This document shows positions 35,292 to 44,402 of a stretch of 50,470 nt of DNA, piece by piece; position 1 is the stretch's first letter, and each line of letters starts with the position of its first letter. The notes under the pieces are model-generated. The model saw nothing but the letters and a program-made list of their open reading frames with translations. It had not been told where the DNA came from and ran no database searches. Position numbers and translations under genes: made by a program. The stretch comes from Pseudonocardia ammonioxydans (GTDB lineage Bacteria > Actinomycetota > Actinomycetes > Mycobacteriales > Pseudonocardiaceae), in contig NZ_FOUY01000042.1 of the NCBI RefSeq assembly GCF_900115005.1, forward strand, positions 1-50,470, in the 5' to 3' direction.

Positions 35292-36179
35292 TCAGGAAGT
35301 GAGCGAGTCCTGCTTGCCCGACCCGCCGGGCTCCCGGCCGGTGCTGCCCGGTGCGTCCGTTGCCGATGTGTCCGTGCTCGTGTCCGTCCCGTAGCCGTCC
35401 CGGCCGGAGAGCTGGTCGCGCAGGCTGCCCGCGCGCGACCGGCTCCCGCGCCGCTGCAGCAGCTCCAGCCGGATGAACAGGCCCATCGCCACCAGGGCGA
35501 CGACGCCGAAGGTCAGCCACTGCAGCGCGTAGGAGAAGTTGCTGAACGGCGCCCCGCCGCCGGGGGGCGCGATCGGGATCGGGTTCAGCACACCGGCCTG
35601 CCCCTCCTCCAGCGCGACGACGCCCTCGACCGGGGTCGCGCCGGTCGCGTCCGCGACCGCGCGGGAGTCGGCGGCGTAGATCTGGGTGGTGTCGCCCTCC
35701 GTGAGCGGGGCGCGGTCCTGCGGGTCGGTCTCGTTGAGCCGCAGCCGGCCCTCCACGCTCACCTGCCCGGACGGGGCGGGCGCGTACTCCGGGACGGCGT
35801 CACCCTGGTCGGCACCGACCGACCCGCGGTTGACCACGACCAGGCGCCCGTCGGTCAGGCGCAGCGGGGTCAGCACCTCGTAGGCCGGGGCACCGTCGAC
35901 GACGCGCAGCCGGACCAGCGTCTCCGCGCCCGGCTCGAAGGTGCCGGTGAGGGTGACGCGGCGCCAGACGTCGTCCTCGGAGATCGCCGTCCCCGCGGGG
36001 ACGAGCTCGGCGAACGGCACCGCCGGCGTCGCGTCGGCCGTGGCGATGGCCTGGTTCTGCGCCTCCCGCTCGGCCTCACGGCCGAACTGCCACGGCGCGA
36101 GCAACGTGTAGCAGAGCACCACGAACGCCAGCACCGCCACGACAGCGGCCATCCATCCGGGACGCAGCAGGAAACGCAC
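35292..36179 (-). CDS. SURF1-family cytochrome oxidase biogenesis protein
   Basis: A 295-residue SURF1 protein. One N-terminal helix at about residues 9-30 precedes the motif WQFGRE. A periplasmic domain with WRRVTLTGTFEPG, VVNRGSVG and VEGRLRL follows, then a second helix near 222-243 and a polar tail of about 45 residues rich in Ser, Gly and Asp. SURF1 helps heme a insertion into cytochrome c oxidase. TACCCT six bases before the GTG start suggests a leaderless transcript. It lies opposite the cob genes without apparent functional link. Confidence 0.93.
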   Translation of the reverse strand: MRFLLRPGWMAAVVAVLAFVVLCYTLLAPWQFGREAEREAQNQAIATADATPAVPFAELVPAGTAISEDDVWRRVTLTGTFEPGAETLVRLRVVDGAPAYEVLTPLRLTDGRLVVVNRGSVGADQGDAVPEYAPAPSGQVSVEGRLRLNETDPQDRAPLTEGDTTQIYAADSRAVADATGATPVEGVVALEEGQAGVLNPIPIAPPGGGAPFSNFSYALQWLTFGVVALVAMGLFIRLELLQRRGSRSRAGSLRDQLSGRDGYGTDTSTDTSATDAPGSTGREPGGSGKQDSLTS

Positions 36180-36231
36180 GCCACCAGGGTAGCCGCGCCG
36201 TCCCGGCCGGTCCGCCCGCGATCCCGGTGGC

Positions 36232-36237
36232 GATACT
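36232..36237 (+). promoter_or_regulatory. Candidate leaderless -10 box of cobQ
   Basis: GATACT ends seven bases before GTG 36245. This favours 36245 over the in-frame GTG codons at 36248 and 36251. Confidence 0.38.
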
Positions 36238-36244
36238 GGGCGCC

Positions 36245-37789
36245 GTGGTGGTGCGTGGAGCGGTGCTGGTCGCCGGGACGACGTCGGACGCGGGCAAGAG
36301 CGCCGTCGTCGCCGGGATCTGCCGGTGGCTGCACCGGCGCGGGGTGTCGGTGGCGCCGTTCAAGGCGCAGAACATGAGCAACAACTCCGTGGTCACGCCG
36401 GACGGTGGCGAGATCGGGCGGGCCCAGGCCATGCAGGCCCACGCGTGCGGGATCACGCCCGGCGTCGACCTCAACCCGGTGCTGCTCAAGCCGGGCGGCG
36501 ACCGGACCTCGCAGGTCGTGGTGCGGGGCCGGGCCGACGGGCAGGTATCGGCGCTGTCCTACCGGCACCGGACGGCCGCGCTGGCCGAGGTCGTCGCGGA
36601 CTCGCTGGCCGGGCTGCGGCGCCGCTACGACGTCGTCGTCTGCGAGGGCGCCGGGTCGCCCGCCGAGATCAACCTGCGGTCCACCGACCTGGCCAACATG
36701 GGCCTCGCCCGGCGCGCCGGGATGCCGGTGCTCGTCGTCGGTGACATCGACCGCGGCGGCGTGCTCGCGCACCTGTTCGGGACCCTCGCCGTCCTCGAGC
36801 CCGCCGACCAGGCCCTGATCACCGGCTTCGTGATCAACAAGTTCCGGGGAGACCCGCGTCTGCTCGACCCCGGCCTGGAGCAGCTGCGGGCGCTGACCGG
36901 ACGGCCGACCCTGGGCGTGCTCCCGTTCGCCGAGGGACTCTGGCTCGATGCCGAGGACTCGCTCTCGGCGGTCGCCGACGGCGTCCTCGGCCGCCCCGCC
37001 CCGCCGCGTGGGGAGCAGTGGCTTCGGGTGTCGGTCGTCCGCTTCCCGCGAATCTCCAACGCCACCGACGCCGAGGCGCTGGCCTGCGAGCCGGGGGTGG
37101 CCGTGCGCTACGTGACCGAACCGTCCCGGATCGCCGACACCGACGTCGTCGTGCTACCCGGGTCGAAGTCCACCGTCACCGACCTGGCCTGGCTGCGCTC
37201 GTCCGGGATGGCCGACGCCGTCCTGGCCCACGCCGCGACCGGCCGGCCGGTGCTGGGCATCTGCGGCGGCTACCAGATGCTGGGCCGCTCGATCAGCGAC
37301 CCCGACGGCGCCGAGGCCGAGCCCGGGACCCGGGTCGACGGTCTCGGCCTGCTGGACCTGGAGATCGCGTTCGACCCGGTCAAGCAGCTCGCCACCCCGG
37401 CGGCCACGGCCTGGGGCGAGCCGGTGACCGGCTACGAGATCCATCACGGCCGGGTGCGCCGGTCCGGGGACCCGGGGTTCGTGGGCGAGGAGGGCAGCGA
37501 CCGCGGGAACGTCCTCGGCACGCACTGGCACGGGATCGCCGAGAACGACGGGTTCCGCCGCCTGCTGCTGAGCCGGCTCGCGGCCGAGGCTGGCCGGACC
37601 GGGTTCCGGGTGGCGGAGGACACGTCGTTCGCGGACGAACGGACCCGTCAGCTGGATCTGCTGGCCGACCTGGTCGAACATCATCTCGATACGTCGACAC
37701 TTGAACATGTGATCGGACACGGTCCTGCGGCGGACCTCCCGGTGCTGGCCTCCGGTCTGGCAGCCTCGCCCGGGTGCGCACTTCCGTGA
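36245..37789 (+). CDS. cobQ: Cobyric acid synthase
   Basis: A 514-residue glutamine amidotransferase that amidates carboxyl groups b, d, e and g of adenosylcobyrinic acid a,c-diamide. The N-terminal P-loop-like ATPase (GTTSDAGKSAVVAG, then APFKAQNMSNNS) is followed by a class I amidotransferase domain with Cys340 (GICGGYQML) and His429 (THWHG). Motifs and length are complete. The stop overlaps the start of the chelatase gene, so the two are co-translated. Confidence 0.96.
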   Translation: MVVRGAVLVAGTTSDAGKSAVVAGICRWLHRRGVSVAPFKAQNMSNNSVVTPDGGEIGRAQAMQAHACGITPGVDLNPVLLKPGGDRTSQVVVRGRADGQVSALSYRHRTAALAEVVADSLAGLRRRYDVVVCEGAGSPAEINLRSTDLANMGLARRAGMPVLVVGDIDRGGVLAHLFGTLAVLEPADQALITGFVINKFRGDPRLLDPGLEQLRALTGRPTLGVLPFAEGLWLDAEDSLSAVADGVLGRPAPPRGEQWLRVSVVRFPRISNATDAEALACEPGVAVRYVTEPSRIADTDVVVLPGSKSTVTDLAWLRSSGMADAVLAHAATGRPVLGICGGYQMLGRSISDPDGAEAEPGTRVDGLGLLDLEIAFDPVKQLATPAATAWGEPVTGYEIHHGRVRRSGDPGFVGEEGSDRGNVLGTHWHGIAENDGFRRLLLSRLAAEAGRTGFRVAEDTSFADERTRQLDLLADLVEHHLDTSTLEHVIGHGPAADLPVLASGLAASPGCALP

Positions 37790-40002
37790 GCTCCCCGAGG
37801 TTCCCGTTCTCCGCCGTCGTCGGGCACGACGACCTGCGACTGGCGCTGCTGCTCAACGCCGTCCACCCGGGGGTCGGTGGCGTCCTGGTCCGCGGCGAGA
37901 AGGGCACCGCGAAGTCGACGGCCGTGCGGGCGCTGGCCGCGCTGCTGCCCGATCTCGACGTCGTCGACGGCTGCCGCTTCGGCTGCGACCCGGCGGCCCC
38001 GGACCCGGACTGCCCGGACGGGCCGCACCCGGCGGGGGCCGCGTCGGGGGCGCGGCCGGCGACGCTGGTCGAGCTGCCGGTCGGCGCGACCGAGGACCGG
38101 CTGGTCGGCTCGCTGGACCTGGAACGCGCGCTGTCCGAGGGCAGGCGTGCCTACCAGCCCGGCCTGCTCGCCGACGCGCACCGCGGCGTGCTCTACGTCG
38201 ACGAGGTCAACCTGCTGCACGACCACCTGGTCGACCTGCTGCTGGACGCGGCGGCGATGGGCCGCGCCCACGTCGAGCGCGACGGCGTCTCGGTGTCGCA
38301 CGCGGCCCGGTTCCTGCTGGTCGGGACGATGAACCCGGAGGAGGGGGAGCTGCGCCCGCAGCTGCTCGACCGGTTCGGGCTGACCGTGGAGGTGCGGGCC
38401 TCGCGCGACGTCGGCACCCGGGTCGAGGTCACCCGCCGCCGGATGGAGTTCGAGGACGACCCGGCCGGGTTCGCCGCGCGCTTCGCCGGTGCCGAGGCCG
38501 ACACCGCCGCACGGCTGCGGGACGCCCGCGCGCGGGTCGGCTCGGTGCGGGTGTCCGACCGCGAGCTGCGCCGGATCGCGTTCGTCTGTGCCCGGTTCGA
38601 CGTCGACGGCATGCGCGCCGACCTGGTCATCTCGCGGGCGGCCGCGGCGCACGCCGCGTGGGCGGGCCGCAGCGCGGTCACCGAGGACGACGTCCGTGTC
38701 GCCGCCCGCCTCGCACTGCCGCACCGGCGCCGTCGGGACCCGTTCGACGAGCCGGGTCTCGACGAGAAGGATCTCGAGGAGGCCCTGCGCGACGCCGAGG
38801 AGGACCTGGGCCCGGAGGATCCTGACGACGGCCCGGACGGCCCCGACGACCCCGGCCCCGACGGCTCCGGCCCGGACGGGGGCTCGGACCCCGGTTCCCC
38901 GGACGCGTCCTCCGACGCCGACGAGTCCGGGGACGCCGAGCCCCCCGAGAACTCCGGGGCCCCCGGGGCCTCCGGGGCCGCCGACTCCGACGGGAGTGCC
39001 CCGAGGGGCACCCCCGGGGCGCAGGACGCCACGAACGACCCCCCGGAGGCACCGGACGGGGACGCCCCCGAGGCACCGGACGTGCCGGAGGCACCCGACA
39101 CCGCCGACAGTGACCCGCGGGCCGGGGGCGACGGGGGCGAGGGCCGTGCCGTCGTCCTCGGGGACACGGCCCGGCTGCACCGCGCCACGGTCCGCAGGTT
39201 CACCGTTCCGGGACTGGGCGCGGGCGCACCCGGGCGGCGCTCGCGGGCCCGCACCGACACCGGCCGCGTCGTGCGCCCCGCGGGCTCCGGCGCGACCCGG
39301 GCCGCGGACCTGCACCTCCCGGCGACCGTGCTCGCCGCCGCCCCGCACCAGGCCGAACGCGGGCGCAACGGGCCCGGCCTGCTGGTACACCGCACCGACC
39401 TGCGCCGCGCCCAGCGCGAGGGGCGCGAGGGGAACCTGGTGCTGTTCGTCGTCGACGCGTCCGGGTCGATGGCCGTCCGCAAGCGGATGACGGCCGTGTC
39501 CGGCGCCGTCCTCGGCCTGCTCCGCGACGCCTACCAGCGCCGCGACAAGGTCGGGCTGGTGACGTTCCGGGGCCGGGCCGCGGAGCTGGCACTGCCGCCG
39601 ACGTCGTCGGTCCCGACCGCGCAGCAACGCCTGGCGAAGCTGCGCACCGGCGGGCGCACCCCGCTGGCCGAGGGCCTGCTCAAGGCGCGGGCCGTGCTCA
39701 CCGCCGAGCGCCGGCGCGACCCGCGGCGCCGCCCGCTGCTGGTCCTGCTCACCGACGGCCGGGCCACGGTCGCGGCCCGCGAGGGCGGGGACGCGGTGGC
39801 CGACGCGCGTCGCGCCGCCGGGCTGCTGGCCGCCGACGGGGTGCACACCGTCGTCGTCGACTGCGAGAGCGGACACGTCCGGCTCGGCCTGGCCGCACCG
39901 CTGGCCGCCGCGGCCGGCGGGGACCGCGTGACCCTCGACGAGCTGACCGCCGACAGCGTGGGGGACGTCGTGCGCACCGCACGGTCCGCCGTCGCGGCCT
40001 GA
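37786..40002 (+). CDS. Fused ChlI/ChlD-type metal-chelatase ATPase and VWA subunit (putative cobaltochelatase)
   Basis: A 738-residue fusion. The N-terminal AAA+ module has Walker A GEKGTAKST at 37-45, Walker B VLYVDEVNLL and a Cys-rich insert (CRFGCDPAAPDPDC). A disordered acidic linker (about 340-460, Asp/Pro/Gly-rich) leads to a C-terminal von Willebrand A domain with the MIDAS motif DASGS from D557. Such subunits power insertion of Mg2+ or Co2+ into tetrapyrroles together with a large CobN/ChlH-type subunit, which is not in this window. Context favours cobalt. GTG 37786 overlaps the cobQ stop (GTGA); GTG 37774 is an alternative. Confidence 0.92.
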   Translation: MSSPRFPFSAVVGHDDLRLALLLNAVHPGVGGVLVRGEKGTAKSTAVRALAALLPDLDVVDGCRFGCDPAAPDPDCPDGPHPAGAASGARPATLVELPVGATEDRLVGSLDLERALSEGRRAYQPGLLADAHRGVLYVDEVNLLHDHLVDLLLDAAAMGRAHVERDGVSVSHAARFLLVGTMNPEEGELRPQLLDRFGLTVEVRASRDVGTRVEVTRRRMEFEDDPAGFAARFAGAEADTAARLRDARARVGSVRVSDRELRRIAFVCARFDVDGMRADLVISRAAAAHAAWAGRSAVTEDDVRVAARLALPHRRRRDPFDEPGLDEKDLEEALRDAEEDLGPEDPDDGPDGPDDPGPDGSGPDGGSDPGSPDASSDADESGDAEPPENSGAPGASGAADSDGSAPRGTPGAQDATNDPPEAPDGDAPEAPDVPEAPDTADSDPRAGGDGGEGRAVVLGDTARLHRATVRRFTVPGLGAGAPGRRSRARTDTGRVVRPAGSGATRAADLHLPATVLAAAPHQAERGRNGPGLLVHRTDLRRAQREGREGNLVLFVVDASGSMAVRKRMTAVSGAVLGLLRDAYQRRDKVGLVTFRGRAAELALPPTSSVPTAQQRLAKLRTGGRTPLAEGLLKARAVLTAERRRDPRRRPLLVLLTDGRATVAAREGGDAVADARRAAGLLAADGVHTVVVDCESGHVRLGLAAPLAAAAGGDRVTLDELTADSVGDVVRTARSAVAA

Positions 40003-40016
40003 AGGGAGAACGAGCC

Positions 40017-40631
40017 GTGCCACAGGGACAGGTGAGCGTCACCCCGGACGACGGGCTGACCACCCGCCAGCGCCGCAACCGGCCGCTGCTGGTGGTGCAC
40101 ACCGGCGTGATGAAGGGGAAGTCGACGGCGGCGTTCGGGATGGCGCTGCGCGGCTGGAACCAGGGCTGGTCGATCGGCGTGTTCCAGTTCGTGAAGTCGG
40201 CCAAGTGGAAGGTCGGCGAGGAGGAGGCGTTCCGCGCGCTCGGGACGGTGCACGAGCAGACCGGGCAGGGCGGGCCCGTCGAGTGGCACAAGATGGGTTC
40301 GGGCTGGTCCTGGTCGCGGAAGAAGGGCGACGAGACCGACCACGCCGACGACGCCCGCGAGGGCTGGGCCGAGATCCGCCGCCGGCTGGCCGACGAGCGC
40401 CACGGCGTCTACGTGCTCGACGAGTTCACCTACCCGCTGAAGTGGGGCTGGATCGACGTCGACGAGGTCGTGGAGGCGCTGACGAACCGGCCCGGCCACC
40501 AGCACGTGATCATCACCGGCCGGGACGCCCCGCAGGCGCTGATCGACGCCGCCGACCTCGTGATGGAGACCTCGAAGATCAAGCACCCGATGGACGCCGG
40601 GCAGAAGGGGCAGCGGGGGATCGAGTGGTGA
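40017..40631 (+). CDS. cobO: Cob(I)yrinic acid a,c-diamide adenosyltransferase
   Basis: A 204-residue CobO/CobA-type P-loop enzyme that adds the 5'-deoxyadenosyl group from ATP to the Co(I) corrinoid. VHTGVMKGKSTAAFGMALRG near residues 28-47 is the ATP loop, and VLDEFTYPLKWGW near 138-150 holds the metal-binding Asp/Glu. A GAAGGGAG site precedes the GTG. Spacing of 14 bases to the chelatase gene and four to cobB supports one operon. Confidence 0.96.
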   Translation: MPQGQVSVTPDDGLTTRQRRNRPLLVVHTGVMKGKSTAAFGMALRGWNQGWSIGVFQFVKSAKWKVGEEEAFRALGTVHEQTGQGGPVEWHKMGSGWSWSRKKGDETDHADDAREGWAEIRRRLADERHGVYVLDEFTYPLKWGWIDVDEVVEALTNRPGHQHVIITGRDAPQALIDAADLVMETSKIKHPMDAGQKGQRGIEW

Positions 40632-40635
40632 GCGG

Positions 40636-42219
40636 GTGGGCGCGGTGACGGCCCGCTCGGTCGTGATCGCCGCGCCCGCCTCGGGCAGCGGCAAGACCAC
40701 CGTGGCCACCGGGCTCATGGCGGCGCTGCACCGGCGCGGCACCCGGGTCGCCCCGTTCAAGGTCGGCCCGGACTACATCGACCCCGGTTACCACGGCCTG
40801 GCCACCGGGCGTCCGGGCCGGAACCTCGACGTCGTGCTGCAGGGCCCCGACCGGATCGCGCCGCTGGCCCGGCACGGTGCCGCCGGGGCCGACATCGCCG
40901 TCGTCGAGGGTGTGATGGGGCTGTTCGACGGCCGGGTCGCCGACGGTGCCGGGTCCACCGCGCAGGTCGCGGCCGAGCTGGGCGCACCGGTGGTGCTGGT
41001 GGTCGACGTCCGCGGCCAGTCCCGCTCGCTCGCCGCGCTGCTGCACGGGTTCCGCTCGTTCGACCCGGGCGTGCCCGGGCGCGTGCAGGTCGCGGGCGTG
41101 ATCCTGAACCGGGTCGGCTCCGAGCGGCACACCGAGGTGTGCCGGGCCGCAGCCGAGGAGGTCGGGCTGCCGGTGCTCGGGGCGCTGCCGCGCCGGGCCG
41201 AGCTGGCCGTGCCGTCCCGGCACCTGGGCCTGGTCACCGCCGCCGAGCACGGCGCCGCCGCGATCGCCGCGGTGGACGCGATGGCCGATCTGGTCGCCGC
41301 GCACGTCGACCTGGACGCGGTGCGGGCGCTCGCCCGGCCGCTCCCGGACGGCCCGGCCTGGGACCCCGTCGCCGAGATCGCCGCTGCCTCCGGGGAGCTC
41401 GCCACCGCGCCTACCGCCCCCAGGGGCACCCTCGGGGCACCGGGCCTCGCTCCCGGCCCCGGCCCCGGTCCCGGCCCGGGTGCTCCCGGGGGCACCCTCG
41501 GGGCGCCGAGCGCCACCAGGGGGCCCCTCGGGGCATCGGAGGGTGCCGGGGGAGGCGTCGGGGCACCGGACGTCAGGACACCGGGCGGCGGGGTATCGGC
41601 TGCCGGGGCGCGGGACGGCGCCCGGGGCCGGCCGGTCGTCGCGCTCGCCGGCGGGCCCGCGTTCGGGTTCGGGTACGCCGAGCACGCGGAGCTGCTCGCC
41701 GCGGCCGGCGCCGAGGTCGTCACCTTCGATCCGTTGCGGGACACCGCGTTGCCGGAGCGGACGGCCGCGCTCGTGCTGCCCGGCGGGTTCCCCGAGGAGC
41801 ACGTCGGCGCGCTCGGCGAGAACGCCGCGCTGCGGGCGGAGGTGGCGCGGCTGGCCGCGTCCGGGGCGCCGGTGCACGCCGAGTGCGGCGGGCTGCTCTA
41901 CCTGTGCCGCGAGCTGGACGGCACACCGATGTGCGGGGTCCTCGATGCCACCGCCGCCATGACGCCGCGGCTCACCCTCGGCTACCGCGAGGCGGTCGCC
42001 GTCTCCGGATCACCGCTGTTCCCGGCCGGCGCCCGGGTGGCCGCGCACGAGTTCCACCGGTGCGCGGTGACCCCGCGGGCCGGGGCGGCGCCGGCGTGGG
42101 CGTGGCGCGGTGGCGAGCCCGAGGGCCACGTCGCGGGCGGGGTGCACGCGTCGTTCCTGCACACCCACCCGGCCGGCGTGCCCGGTGCCGTGGCGCGGTT
42201 CGCCGCGGCCGCCGGGTGA
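40636..42219 (+). CDS. cobB: Cobyrinic (or hydrogenobyrinic) acid a,c-diamide synthase
   Basis: A 527-residue glutamine amidotransferase. The ATP-binding N-domain has APASGSGKTT near 13-22, VGPDYIDPGYH and EGVMGLFDG. The class I amidotransferase C-domain has Cys417 (HAECGGLLYL) and ends with SFLHTHP. In the aerobic pathway it amidates carboxyls a and c before cobalt insertion. Between the domains (about 255-330) lies a Gly/Pro/Ala-rich, internally repeated linker that makes the protein about 60-70 residues longer than usual. GTG 40645, also in frame, is an alternative start. Confidence 0.95.
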   Translation: MGAVTARSVVIAAPASGSGKTTVATGLMAALHRRGTRVAPFKVGPDYIDPGYHGLATGRPGRNLDVVLQGPDRIAPLARHGAAGADIAVVEGVMGLFDGRVADGAGSTAQVAAELGAPVVLVVDVRGQSRSLAALLHGFRSFDPGVPGRVQVAGVILNRVGSERHTEVCRAAAEEVGLPVLGALPRRAELAVPSRHLGLVTAAEHGAAAIAAVDAMADLVAAHVDLDAVRALARPLPDGPAWDPVAEIAAASGELATAPTAPRGTLGAPGLAPGPGPGPGPGAPGGTLGAPSATRGPLGASEGAGGGVGAPDVRTPGGGVSAAGARDGARGRPVVALAGGPAFGFGYAEHAELLAAAGAEVVTFDPLRDTALPERTAALVLPGGFPEEHVGALGENAALRAEVARLAASGAPVHAECGGLLYLCRELDGTPMCGVLDATAAMTPRLTLGYREAVAVSGSPLFPAGARVAAHEFHRCAVTPRAGAAPAWAWRGGEPEGHVAGGVHASFLHTHPAGVPGAVARFAAAAG

Positions 42220-42698
42220 TCACCGGCTGCGGAGGCCCGGACTCGGCTGCCGCACGCTCCGACCCCCGGCCGGTGAGCGCTGCGCCGGCGGGGGCGGCCC
42301 TCGCCGTCGGGATCGGGCTGCGGCCCGGCCGGCCGGAGTGTGCGGTCCGTGAGCTGCTGCGGCGGGTCGCCGGGGAGCACGGCCTGGACCTGGACGACGC
42401 GGTCGTCGCCACCCTGGACCGGCGGACGTCCGAGCCGGGGCTGGTTGCGGCCGTCGCGCCCCGGACCCCGCGCGGCTACCCGCCCGCGGAGCTCGCCGCC
42501 GTCGCGGTCCCGACCCCGGACGATCGGGTCACGGCCGCCACGGGGACACCGGCCGTCGCCGAGGCCGCCGCCCTGCTCGCCGCCGGGCCGGGCGCGGAGC
42601 TGGTGGTCCCCAAGACCGCCGGCGACGGCGTCACGGTCGCCGTCGCCCGCCGGCGTCCCGGACCGGCGCGCCCCTTTCCGCCGCACCCGGGAGGGTGA
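42216..42698 (+). CDS. cobE: CobE/CbiG C-terminal domain protein
   Basis: A 160-residue protein with the CobE/GbiG_C pattern: VGIGLRPGRPE at the start, DLDDAVVATLDRRTSEPGL, then GTPAVAEAAALLAAG and LVVPKTAGDGVTVAVARR. CobE relatives are linked to ring contraction and acetaldehyde/lactone handling in corrin synthesis, but the aerobic-pathway role is not settled. GTG 42216 overlaps the cobB stop (GTGA); GTG 42273 would give a more compact 141-residue protein. Confidence 0.82.
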   Translation: MITGCGGPDSAAARSDPRPVSAAPAGAALAVGIGLRPGRPECAVRELLRRVAGEHGLDLDDAVVATLDRRTSEPGLVAAVAPRTPRGYPPAELAAVAVPTPDDRVTAATGTPAVAEAAALLAAGPGAELVVPKTAGDGVTVAVARRRPGPARPFPPHPGG

Positions 42699-42789
42699 TC
42701 GGAACCGGGCGAACCGGACCGAGGGGGACGTTCGGGTGTGGGGAAGACCTCCGATCCCTCGGACACGCATGCCCTGCTGGCTATCCTCG

Positions 42790-42895
42790 GTCGTCGCCGT
42801 CGCGTGGGAACCCGGTGCGAGTCCGGGGCGGTCCCGCCACCGTGACCGCGCCCGTGGGCGCGGGAGCCGGACCTCGCCGCCGGCGCGACGAACCA
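42790..42895 (+). promoter_or_regulatory. Cobalamin riboswitch upstream of cysG
   Basis: The conserved core GGTGCGAGTCCGG-GGCGGTCCCGCCACCGTGA lies within 42814-42845 and contains the B12-box sequence (GCCACCG). GAGCCGGACCTCG at 42864-42876 is the 3' core. CGTCGCG (42798-42804) pairs with CGCGACG (42884-42890) to close the aptamer. It begins about 90 bases after cobE and ends 35 bases before the cysG start. Adenosylcobalamin or another corrinoid should reduce cysG expression, probably by hiding the start region. Confidence 0.92.
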
Positions 42896-42929
42896 CGGCC
42901 GGGCGCGGACCCCCGGGGAAGGAACGCCG

Positions 42930-44177
42930 TTGAGCGCGCAGCACGAGCAGTACCTGGTCGGCCTGGACCTGTCCGGCCGGCGGGTGGTCGTCGTCGGCGG
43001 GGGGCGGGTCGCCCAGCGCCGCGTCGCCCGCCTGATCGCCGCCGGAGCGGTCGTCGAGGTCGTCTCGCCGGAGGTCACCCCGGCCGTCGAGGGCATGGCC
43101 TCGGCCGGGGAGATCACCTGGACCGCCCGCCGCTACACCGACGGTGATCTCGAGGGCGCCTGGTACGCCATCGCCGCCACCGACGACCCGGCGGTCAACG
43201 AGGCGATCCTCGTGGAGGCCGAGCGGAACCGGGTCTTCTGCGTCCGCGCCGACGACGGGTCTCGCGGCACGGCCGCCACCCCGGCCACCGGTGCGTACGA
43301 CGGGCTCACCGTCGCCGTCCTCGCCCGGGGCGCGCACCGTCGTTCGGCCGCGGTGCGGACCGCGCTGGTCGAGGCGCTGCAGGCGGGCGTGGTCGACGAG
43401 GACGCCGAGGCCCCGGCGCCCGGCGTCGCCCTGGTGGGCGGCGGGCCCGGGGACCCCGAGCTGATCACCGTGCGCGGCCGCCGGATGCTGTCGCGGGCCC
43501 AGGTCGTCGTCGCCGACCGGCTCGGGCCGCGCGACCTGATGGACGAGCTCTCGGCGGACGTCGAGGTCATCGACGCCTCCAAGATCCCCTACGGCCGTGC
43601 GATGGCCCAGGAGAAGATCAACGAGCTGCTGATCGAGCACGCGCGGGCGGGGCGGTTCGTCGTCCGGCTGAAGGGCGGCGACCCGTTCGTCTACGGCCGT
43701 GGCTTCGAGGAGGTCCAGGCGTGCGCGGCGGCCGGGGTGCCGGTCACCGTCGTCCCGGGCATCACCAGCGCGTTCGCCGCGCCCGCGGTCGCCGGGACGC
43801 CGGTCAGTCACCGCGGGGTCGCCCACGAGATCGTCGTCGTGTCCGGGCACGTCGCGCCGGGGGACCCGCGCAGCCTCACCGACTGGGCCGCGCTGGGCCG
43901 GATGAGCGGCACGATCGTGCTCATGATGGCCGTCGAGCGGCTCGGCCGGTTCGCCGACGTCCTGATCACCCACGGCCGCCCGCCGGAGACACCGGTGCTG
44001 ATCGTGCAGGACGGCACCACCCGCATCGAGCGCAGCGTCCGCGCCACCCTGGAGACCGCCGAGGAGGTCGCCGACCGCGAGGGGATCAGCCCGCCGGCGA
44101 TCATCGTGATCGGTCCGGTCGCCGGTCTCGAGGCGCCCGTCGGTGGCCCGGATGTGGCCTCGGACAGCTCCGGTTGA
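42930..44177 (+). CDS. cysG: Uroporphyrinogen-III C-methyltransferase with siroheme-synthase N-domain (CysG/CobA)
   Basis: A 415-residue fusion. The N-terminal precorrin-2 dehydrogenase/ferrochelatase-type domain has VVVVGGGRVAQRRV near residues 18-31. The C-terminal SUMT domain starts near 165 with VALVGGGPGDPELITVRG, and has VVRLKGGDPFVYGRGFEE and VVPGITSAFAAPA. It makes precorrin-2, the branch point to cobalamin and siroheme, and may oxidise and metallate it. It appears to start at TTG 42930 with GGAAGGAA seven bases upstream, an unusual start codon that may lower translation. It is under the cobalamin riboswitch at 42790-42895. Confidence 0.95.
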   Translation: MSAQHEQYLVGLDLSGRRVVVVGGGRVAQRRVARLIAAGAVVEVVSPEVTPAVEGMASAGEITWTARRYTDGDLEGAWYAIAATDDPAVNEAILVEAERNRVFCVRADDGSRGTAATPATGAYDGLTVAVLARGAHRRSAAVRTALVEALQAGVVDEDAEAPAPGVALVGGGPGDPELITVRGRRMLSRAQVVVADRLGPRDLMDELSADVEVIDASKIPYGRAMAQEKINELLIEHARAGRFVVRLKGGDPFVYGRGFEEVQACAAAGVPVTVVPGITSAFAAPAVAGTPVSHRGVAHEIVVVSGHVAPGDPRSLTDWAALGRMSGTIVLMMAVERLGRFADVLITHGRPPETPVLIVQDGTTRIERSVRATLETAEEVADREGISPPAIIVIGPVAGLEAPVGGPDVASDSSG

Positions 44178-44204
44178 CCCCTGGACCGCCGCGTGATGGG
44201 CTGA

Positions 44205-44360
44205 CCGACGACGACGGTGCAGGAAGCCGGTGCGAGTCCGGCGCGGTCCCGCCACTGTCATCGGGGAGCGCGTCCCCACCCCACGGCCACGGCCCCGCAC
44301 GGGCGGGAAGGCCGGGGACGCGCGTCGATCCGTGAGCCAGGATACTGGCCGTCGTCGCGG
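44205..44360 (+). promoter_or_regulatory. Second cobalamin riboswitch, upstream of an unknown gene
   Basis: The core GGTGCGAGTCCGG-CGCGGTCCCGCCACTGT at 44229-44258 matches the B12 box (GCCACTG) better than the first riboswitch. GAGCCAGGATACTGGCC (44334-44350) is the conserved 3' block. CGACGACGG (44209-44217) pairs with CCGTCGTCG (44349-44357). A GAGGAGG ribosome site and a small hairpin (GAGGG-CGAGGA-CCCTC) follow before the ATG at 44403, consistent with translational control. Confidence 0.95.
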
Positions 44361-44402
44361 AGTTCCCACTGGTGAGGGCGAGGACCCTCGAGGAGGCCTG
44401 CG

